The notes under the pieces were generated by a model, which saw only the letters and a list, made by a program, of their open reading frames with translations, did no database searches and was not told the DNA's origin. A stretch of 64,000 bases of DNA from Sporichthya polymorpha DSM 43042. GTDB lineage: Bacteria > Actinomycetota > Actinomycetes > Sporichthyales > Sporichthyaceae. Shown in pieces: positions 59,774 through 64,000 of this stretch. How positions within the stretch are numbered: position 1 is the stretch's first letter; each line of letters opens with the position of its first letter. Where the stretch lies: positions 406,907-470,906 of the forward strand of contig NZ_KB913029.1 of assembly GCF_000384115.1 (NCBI RefSeq). Direction: 5' to 3'. Position numbers and translations under genes: made by a program.

Positions 59774-60592
59774 TCATGGTCGATGGCCGCACGTTTGGTG
59801 GCCGCGGAGGAATTCTCGGATCCCCGGCGCGACGGCCTTCGCGAGGTCTTCGGCCGTCTTCAGGTCGGCACGGATACCGACCGGCGCCAGCTTGCCGTTC
59901 TGCAGCGCGTCAACGGCCTGGGTCGCTGTACGGGCTGGATGGCGGGGGTCGCCGCCGGCGAAGATCAGCGTCGGGGCCGTGATGCTTGCGAGATCCGCTA
60001 CGTCACGAAAGGCACGGTCCCGGCCGGTCGCCGCTGCCGCGGCGACGCTGGCGGCATCAGTTCGCGGCAGCGCCTCCCGCACCAAGTTCGCGATCAGCGG
60101 CTGCAGGTACGGCAGGTAGCGCTCCCATCCCGCCGCGACGCCGCGGGCGCGCACCACCTCCGCGAACCGATCCATCAGTGCGGTCTCGGCGGCCCTCGCT
60201 TCGTCGTCCTCGATCTCCTCCAAGCTCACCACGATCAGTCCTCCGACTCTGCTCGGGTGGGACAGGCCAGCCCGCAGCGCGATAGTCCCGCCCAGGCCGG
60301 TCCCGCCGACCACGGCTCGGTCGGTCTGCAGAAAGTCGATGAGCGAAACGACGTCGGCGGCGTACTGGTCCCAGGTGTGACGCGCCGGATCCGCGCACCG
60401 GGAGCGCCCGTAACCGCGCACATCCGGCAGGGCAACCGTGTACTCGTCCGCCAGTCGCGCCGCCAGCGGAAGCAGACTGCGGTGGTCGGGCCCACCGCCG
60501 TGCAACAGGAGGACCAACGGACCTTCACCCTGCACGGACGCGTAGAGAAGGCAGCCGTCCGATCCGGCGTAGGCCAGCGTTCGATCCTCCAC
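59774..60592 (-). CDS. Alpha/beta-hydrolase fold protein lacking the usual Ser nucleophile
   Basis: A 272-residue alpha/beta-hydrolase-like protein with the oxyanion region LLLHGGGPDHRS and strand PDVRGYGRS. The nucleophile elbow reads VVGGTGLGGTIAL, where the family consensus GxSxGG would have Ser but this protein has Gly. The Asp region is FAGGDPRHPA, and the terminal His is not clear. It may be catalytically inactive or use a different residue. It is divergent from the sigma factor gene at 60715 with about 120 bp between. Confidence 0.82.
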   Translation of the reverse strand: MEDRTLAYAGSDGCLLYASVQGEGPLVLLLHGGGPDHRSLLPLAARLADEYTVALPDVRGYGRSRCADPARHTWDQYAADVVSLIDFLQTDRAVVGGTGLGGTIALRAGLSHPSRVGGLIVVSLEEIEDDEARAAETALMDRFAEVVRARGVAAGWERYLPYLQPLIANLVREALPRTDAASVAAAAATGRDRAFRDVADLASITAPTLIFAGGDPRHPARTATQAVDALQNGKLAPVGIRADLKTAEDLAKAVAPGIREFLRGHQTCGHRP

Positions 60593-60714
60593 GGCGTAAC
60601 CCTATTTCTTCCAATCTTGCGGAGCGCGACCCTCGGGTCGGGGAGCGTCGGGGCCGAGAACGTTCTTCGGGGCTGCGGCGTCTTAACGGCATGCAGAAGA
60701 GGGCGGGGGGCGAG

Positions 60715-61224
60715 ATGGGAGATCTGATCCACAACTCCGACCGGCGTCGGCATGGTGACGTGCGAGCACCGGCGCCGAGCGCGGAGGAGCATGCCCGGGT
60801 CCGGGCCGTGCTCTACCTGAACGGCCTGCGCGGCGCCGACCTCGACGACGCGGCTCAGGACGTCGCCATGCGCATGGTCGAGCACGCGCCCACGGTGAGC
60901 AGCCGCAACGCCTGGGCGTGCGCGGTGGCCACCCGGATCGCCCTGGATCGGCACCGCTCCCGCCGACGCGGCACCGCCGCTCTGGCCCGGCTACGCCTGC
61001 GCGGGACGAGCAGTTACAGCGATCCCGACGTCGCGCTGCGGGAATCCGTGCGGGCCGCGTTGCGCAAGCTCGATCCCGACCTGCGGGCGACGGTGGTCCT
61101 GCGCTACTTCGCCGACCTCCCGGTCGGCGAGATCGCTGTGCTCCTCGGCGTCGCCGAGGGCACGGTCAAATCCCGGCTGCATCGGGCCGCCGGGATCCTG
61201 CGACTGGAACTGGGGGAATCGTGA
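60715..61224 (+). CDS. ECF-type RNA polymerase sigma factor
   Basis: A 169-residue sigma-70 family member with region 2 (DDAAQDVAMRMVEHA and NAWACAVATRIALDRHRSRRR) and region 4 (LDPDLRATVVLRYFADLPVGEIAVLLGVAEGTVKSRLHRA). The ATG at 60715 is chosen because a purine-rich GAGGGCGGGGGGCGAG lies before it; an upstream ATG at 60691 lacks one. The stop overlaps the GTG of the next gene, a single-pass membrane protein that may be its regulator. Targets are unknown. Confidence 0.92.
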   Translation: MGDLIHNSDRRRHGDVRAPAPSAEEHARVRAVLYLNGLRGADLDDAAQDVAMRMVEHAPTVSSRNAWACAVATRIALDRHRSRRRGTAALARLRLRGTSSYSDPDVALRESVRAALRKLDPDLRATVVLRYFADLPVGEIAVLLGVAEGTVKSRLHRAAGILRLELGES

Positions 61225-61925
61225 CCGAGGACAACGTCGACGAGCTCGACGCGCTGGCGGCGGATCGCCTGCGCCGCGGTCTGATGCTCTTGGCCGAGGA
61301 AGCCGACGGCACCCCTGCGCCGTCGAGGCGACCCCACTGGCAGCCTGCGGTCGTGCTGGGCGCCGCGGCAGCCATTGTCGCGCTCACGGTCGGAATCGGC
61401 ACGAAGGTGCTCTCGGACGACGCCCCACCCACCACGCTCGCGGAGGAGGCGCCTGGGACGACACTGCCGGGTGCGGCGCAGCCGGACGCCAGCAGACCAG
61501 CCGCCATGAGCATCTCCTACGACCTGCGCCGCCTGGTCGCTGAGTCGCCGCGTGTGGTTGTCGGGACCATCGTCGAGGTGAAGCGAGGATCGCTGGACTC
61601 CGATGGCGGTCTGGACTACATCATCGGGACCGTGAGGGTGGAGGAGATGCTGCGCGGCCCTGCGGTCGAGGAGATCGCGGCCTTCGACTACGACTACGGC
61701 ACCGCCATCACCTCGGGGCCGGCCCTGGGGGCCGCCCTGGTTCCGGGCTCCCGCGTGCTGTTGTTCCTCGCCGACGCCACCGGAACTGTGCACGAGAACA
61801 TTAAGCCGCAGCACTGGCAGGTCACCGGCGGAGCTCAGGGGCTGTACGCCATGGACGGTGCTGATCCGAACGCGCCCTTCAGCCTTGACCAGGTGCGCGC
61901 CGAGATCAGACGCGCAGAGGGCTGA
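61221..61925 (+). CDS. Single-pass membrane protein coupled to ECF sigma factor
   Basis: A 234-residue protein whose GTG overlaps the sigma stop (GTGA). The cytoplasmic N-terminus (~45 residues) lacks the HxxxCxxC zinc motif of ZAS anti-sigma factors. One helix (AVVLGAAAAIVALTVGIG) is followed by a Pro/Thr linker and a ~120-residue secreted beta-rich domain (VVVGTIVEVKRGSL, VPGSRVLLFLADATG). By position it is a candidate anti-sigma factor, but the family is not recognised. It precedes csoR by 25 bp. Confidence 0.75.
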   Translation: MTEDNVDELDALAADRLRRGLMLLAEEADGTPAPSRRPHWQPAVVLGAAAAIVALTVGIGTKVLSDDAPPTTLAEEAPGTTLPGAAQPDASRPAAMSISYDLRRLVAESPRVVVGTIVEVKRGSLDSDGGLDYIIGTVRVEEMLRGPAVEEIAAFDYDYGTAITSGPALGAALVPGSRVLLFLADATGTVHENIKPQHWQVTGGAQGLYAMDGADPNAPFSLDQVRAEIRRAEG

Positions 61926-61950
61926 CGCGTGACGGATACCCCGGTACCGT

Positions 61951-62259
61951 ATGGATATGGAGCCGGAAGAGAGCACCCCGCACAGCTACACCGACGACAA
62001 GGCCGCCTACCTCAAGCGGTTGCGCCGCGTCGAAGGTCAGGTCCGCGGGATCGCGCGGATGATCGAGGGGGACGAGTACTGCATCGACATCCTCACGCAG
62101 GTCTCAGCCGCGACCAGCGCCCTGGAGTCCGTGGCACTACGCCTGCTCGAGGATCACCTCAGACACTGTGTCGTGCATGCCGCAGCTGATGGCGGCCCAC
62201 TGGCTGAGGCAAAGCTGGCGGAGGCAACCGCTGCGATCAAGCGCCTGGTCCGATCCTGA
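61951..62259 (+). CDS. csoR: CsoR-family copper-sensing repressor 2
   Basis: A 102-residue repressor with complete Cu(I) ligands: Cys in DEYCIDILTQV, and His/Cys in EDHLRHCV. The N-terminal arm KRLRRVEGQVRGIARMIE is the usual DNA-binding face. An ATG at 61957 is an alternative start. A CsoR-type dyad follows the stop and precedes the CopZ-like gene, so this protein probably controls the chaperone. It is closer to the CsoR consensus than the protein at 48956. Confidence 0.94.
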   Translation: MDMEPEESTPHSYTDDKAAYLKRLRRVEGQVRGIARMIEGDEYCIDILTQVSAATSALESVALRLLEDHLRHCVVHAAADGGPLAEAKLAEATAAIKRLVRS

Positions 62260-62278
62260 CTTCGGCCGCGCATGCCAC

Positions 62279-62295
62279 ATACCCTAATGGGGTAT
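62279..62295. promoter_or_regulatory. CsoR operator upstream of CopZ-like gene
   Basis: ATACCCTAATGGGGTAT: perfect 6-bp arms ATACCC and GGGTAT around five bases, matching the TACCC/GGGTA dyads bound by CsoR. It lies 32 bp upstream of the start at 62327. Confidence 0.85.
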
Positions 62296-62326
62296 AGGTT
62301 GAGTAGGTCGTCCGGAAGGGGTTGCC

Positions 62327-62551
62327 GTGCCAACTAGTACGTATCGCGTTGAGGGAATGACCTGCGGTCACTGCGTTGCCGCCGTCACAGCGGAGCTGAG
62401 CAAGTTGCCCGGGGTCGAAGACGTCGGGGTCGATCTCGTGCCGGACGGGATCTCGACAGTCACCGTGACCGGCGAGGGCGCGCCGGAACTGGACCAGGTA
62501 CGAGCGGCCATCGACGAAGCGGGCTACGCCCTGGCGGACAAACCGGGCTGA
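62327..62551 (+). CDS. copZ: CopZ-like copper chaperone (HMA domain)
   Basis: A 74-residue heavy-metal-associated domain with the Cu(I) site MTCGHC near the N-terminus (Cys ~12 and ~15), followed by the usual VAAVTAELSKLPGVEDV and VDEAGY-like end (IDEAGYAL). It passes Cu(I) to P1B ATPases. The GTG at 62327 is used. It lies downstream of csoR with a CsoR operator in between. The two copper ATPases in the window lack a standard HMA domain with CxxC, so a free chaperone would be needed. Confidence 0.94.
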   Translation: MPTSTYRVEGMTCGHCVAAVTAELSKLPGVEDVGVDLVPDGISTVTVTGEGAPELDQVRAAIDEAGYALADKPG

Positions 62552-62733
62552 ACCCAGGCCGACGGCGTCCATGGCGCGTTGACGGCCGCAAGCGGGTCGA
62601 TGGTCACGCAGCACCGCATGTCGCCCCGCATCGTCGTCCCTCCGGCAAGCTGCCCGGGATGCCTCCGCAGCGCGTCGGATCTCGCCGCGAGCGCCCAGTC
62701 AGTTCGAAATCGGGAGTTCGGCACCATCAGTCG

Positions 62734-62997
62734 TCAGCGTGGGCTCCCGTCCCGGCCCACCGTGTCGAGTCCCACGACGGCGCGGGCGGCCGGGTCGGCC
62801 TTACGGAGCGAGACGATCTCGCGCTCTAGGTCTGCGATTCGCCGGTCGCGCTCGTCGTCGGTCTCCCGGCGCGCGTCGCTCGGGGCCATGTGCCCGCTGT
62901 GCCCCTTCCCGCCGCCCATCCCGCGCATCAAGAAGATCATCATCAGCGGGCAGGCCAGCAGGATCAGCCACGGCAACAGGTTCTGCATCGTCCTCAC
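62734..62997 (-). CDS. Small Cys/Met-motif membrane protein (LACPLMM type) 2
   Basis: An 87-residue protein with the helix LPWLILLACPLMMIFLMRGM, a Gly/His linker and a short coiled coil (DERDRRIADLEREIVSLRK). It is a clear paralogue of 48708-48959. The ATG at 62997 begins MRTMQN; an ATG at 62988 (MQN) corresponds better to the paralogue. It is downstream of the SHOCT pseudogene, preserving the SHOCT/LACPLMM gene order seen at 48401-48959. Confidence 0.75.
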   Translation of the reverse strand: MRTMQNLLPWLILLACPLMMIFLMRGMGGGKGHSGHMAPSDARRETDDERDRRIADLEREIVSLRKADPAARAVVGLDTVGRDGSPR

Positions 62998-63017
62998 GTC
63001 CCTTTCTTGAATCGTCA

Positions 63018-63309
63018 GGCCGTCGGGCCGGTGCCGTGCAGCATTTCGCGGCGGCGGGTGAATTCGTCCTCGTCGATCTCCCCGCGGGCGAACCGTTCCG
63101 CCAGGACTCCACCCGGCGTCGCGGACGGTGAGGTCTCATCGGTGCCACGGGGGTTTGGGCCAGCGCCAATGCGGGCCACAGCCACATGATCAGCGCGATC
63201 AGCCCGCCCAGGAACAGCAGCTCGACCCGGTCGCAGAAGCCCGCCAGGGCTTCATCATCACCGCCATCGCTGTCCAGTGCCACACGCCCCAGTCGCCGTT
63301 GTGCCACAT
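63018..63309 (-). pseudogene. Frameshifted SHOCT-domain membrane protein gene
   Basis: Read from 63309 the sequence starts MWHNGDWGVWHWTAMAVMM, like the intact SHOCT protein at 48401. It then shifts frame within the membrane helix (LFLGGLIALIMWLWPALALA in a second frame) and shifts again to give LAERFARGEIDEDEFTRRR ending at 63018. At least two indels are needed. It is a decayed paralogue that keeps its neighbour, the LACPLMM-type gene. Confidence 0.8.
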
Positions 63310-63628
63310 CGGATTAGCCTCCCGGGCCAGGGCCGCTCCCGGGATTCATTGGCCTCAGCCTCCGCTTCCAGACCCCAGGGGTCAGAGCAGAAAGTCCCGG
63401 CGGGGAGTGTGAGCAACCTCGCGACCGGTCACCGGCGCCGCGCAGTTCATCGACCAAGGGACACCGCCGGTTAGTCGACCTCGCCGACGCCGTCTCGTAA
63501 GCACAAGGAGGTACCCCCCGGGGGTTTGACCCGCGCGTCATGCGGCGTTTACCTTCTGGTCGCGCCACGGCACCGCCCTTATCGAAGGCTTCCGAGCATC
63601 CCCGCCGCCCCTCGGACAGGACCTCCGG
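63310..63628. other. Intergenic before secreted protein gene, with palindromic site
   Basis: No gene is supported. It contains a perfect ACCCCC-C-GGGGGT palindrome at 63513-63525, followed by TTGACC, a possible -35, about 100 bp before the start at 63629. Confidence 0.4.
63513..63525. promoter_or_regulatory. G/C-tract palindrome, CsoR-like
   Basis: ACCCCCCGGGGGT. It resembles a compressed CsoR-type dyad without the AT-rich centre. It is adjacent to a TTGACC hexamer. Confidence 0.4.
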
Positions 63629-64000
63629 ATGCCCCACTCGGCCGCCTCGCGGCGACGTGTACGACCCACCTTTGCCGCCGCCGTCCTGTGTGGATTGTTA
63701 GGGGGTTCACTTACCGGTCTGGGCGCCTTCGGCTTCGACGGCGCGCCGGCCGCAGCGGCCGACAAGTGCTACGGCCTGGGCGCGCCGCCAAGCACCGGAA
63801 CAGTCGCGCCCACGCCGGCCGCGGCTGAGGAACCTGACTCGGCCATCGCGCCCGACCCAATCCCTGCCGAGCCCGCCCCGATCGCTGAGGACGAGAACAC
63901 CAGCCTCGAGCCGACCGACCCGGGCAGCGAACCCGCGACGGACTCGCCCGCTCCGATCGGGGGCGACGTCACGGCGGACCCCTTCCCTGACCTCACGACC
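63629..64000 (+). CDS. Secreted Pro/Glu-rich protein, 3' end outside window
   Basis: The frame is open from the ATG at 63629 to the right edge (124 codons). A signal peptide (~1-45) with ARG-rich N-region (SRRRVRP) ends near AAAA. A short DKCYGLGAPP segment and a long Pro/Ala/Glu/Asp-rich low-complexity region then continue to the edge. The function cannot be inferred from this part. The palindrome at 63513-63525 may regulate it. Confidence 0.6.
   Translation, partial: MPHSAASRRRVRPTFAAAVLCGLLGGSLTGLGAFGFDGAPAAAADKCYGLGAPPSTGTVAPTPAAAEEPDSAIAPDPIPAEPAPIAEDENTSLEPTDPGSEPATDSPAPIGGDVTADPFPDLTT

Noticed and set aside
1-64000. CRISPR arrays, rRNA genes and complete tRNA genes
   Set aside because: No regularly spaced repeats, rRNA segments or complete cloverleaf sequences were seen.

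Overview
This window is high-GC actinobacterial DNA. The evidence is a WhiB-family regulator, Tat-targeted copper oxidases, CopC-CopD and CopD-CtaG fusion proteins, DUF3105 and DUF305 proteins, actinobacterial-type CmtR and CsoR metal sensors, and strong GC bias at third codon positions. An orphan FliL and a flagellar-linked M23 peptidase suggest a flagellated, zoospore-forming actinomycete such as a Sporichthya relative, but that is inference. Functionally the window is a very dense copper, heavy-metal and envelope-redox island.

Left edge (1-1000): a secreted HNH-type nuclease cut by the window edge, a small Cys-rich protein, and the 3' half of a type II tRNA-Leu(UAA) with no 5' half. The tRNA piece looks like an integration scar, so the island probably starts just to its right.

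Region A (about 1.4-41.3 kb): three multicopper oxidases, CcdA, two copies of an ABC/GldG-like cassette, TerC, a CmtR/P-type ATPase/LspA metal-efflux operon, CopC-CopD, DUF3105 and DUF305 proteins, CopD-CtaG, a second CmtR with a CDF exporter, an NlpC/P60 hydrolase, WhiB, CtaG, a TlpA thioredoxin followed by a BlaI repressor and an M56 sensor protease, a cupredoxin lipoprotein with an orphan polytopic membrane protein, M23 and FliL, and a TgpA-like transglutaminase. Fifteen copies of one 17-bp dyad (TACTA-N7-TAGTA and close variants) lie in the promoter regions of most of these transcription units. The obvious candidate regulator is the BlaI-family repressor at 27.3 kb, whose own operon carries a dyad. 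This makes region A look like a single BlaI/M56-controlled regulon devoted to extracytoplasmic copper, redox and cell-wall functions rather than beta-lactam resistance. It is the main discovery candidate.

Region B (about 41.6-63.6 kb): no copy of the dyad was found. It holds tandem L,D-transpeptidases, a broken His-rich copper ATPase, a fourth multicopper oxidase in a tight operon with small Met/His-rich and SHOCT proteins, a CsoR operon with a cupredoxin-headed copper ATPase, a methyltransferase-like membrane protein and an ABC exporter, a degenerate and an intact lemA around a second terC, htpX, an ECF sigma factor with a probable membrane partner, and a second CsoR with a CopZ-like chaperone. 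G/C-rich dyads of CsoR type replace the TACTA dyad here.

There is much evidence of duplication and decay: a duplicated ABC cassette ending in a FixH-like/CopD chimeric pseudogene, a frameshift in the other copy, a frameshifted P-type ATPase, a truncated lemA copy, a frameshifted SHOCT gene, and a small membrane gene split by a stop codon. Several small genes (40 to 75 codons) are supported by 1-4 bp start/stop overlaps with larger neighbours.
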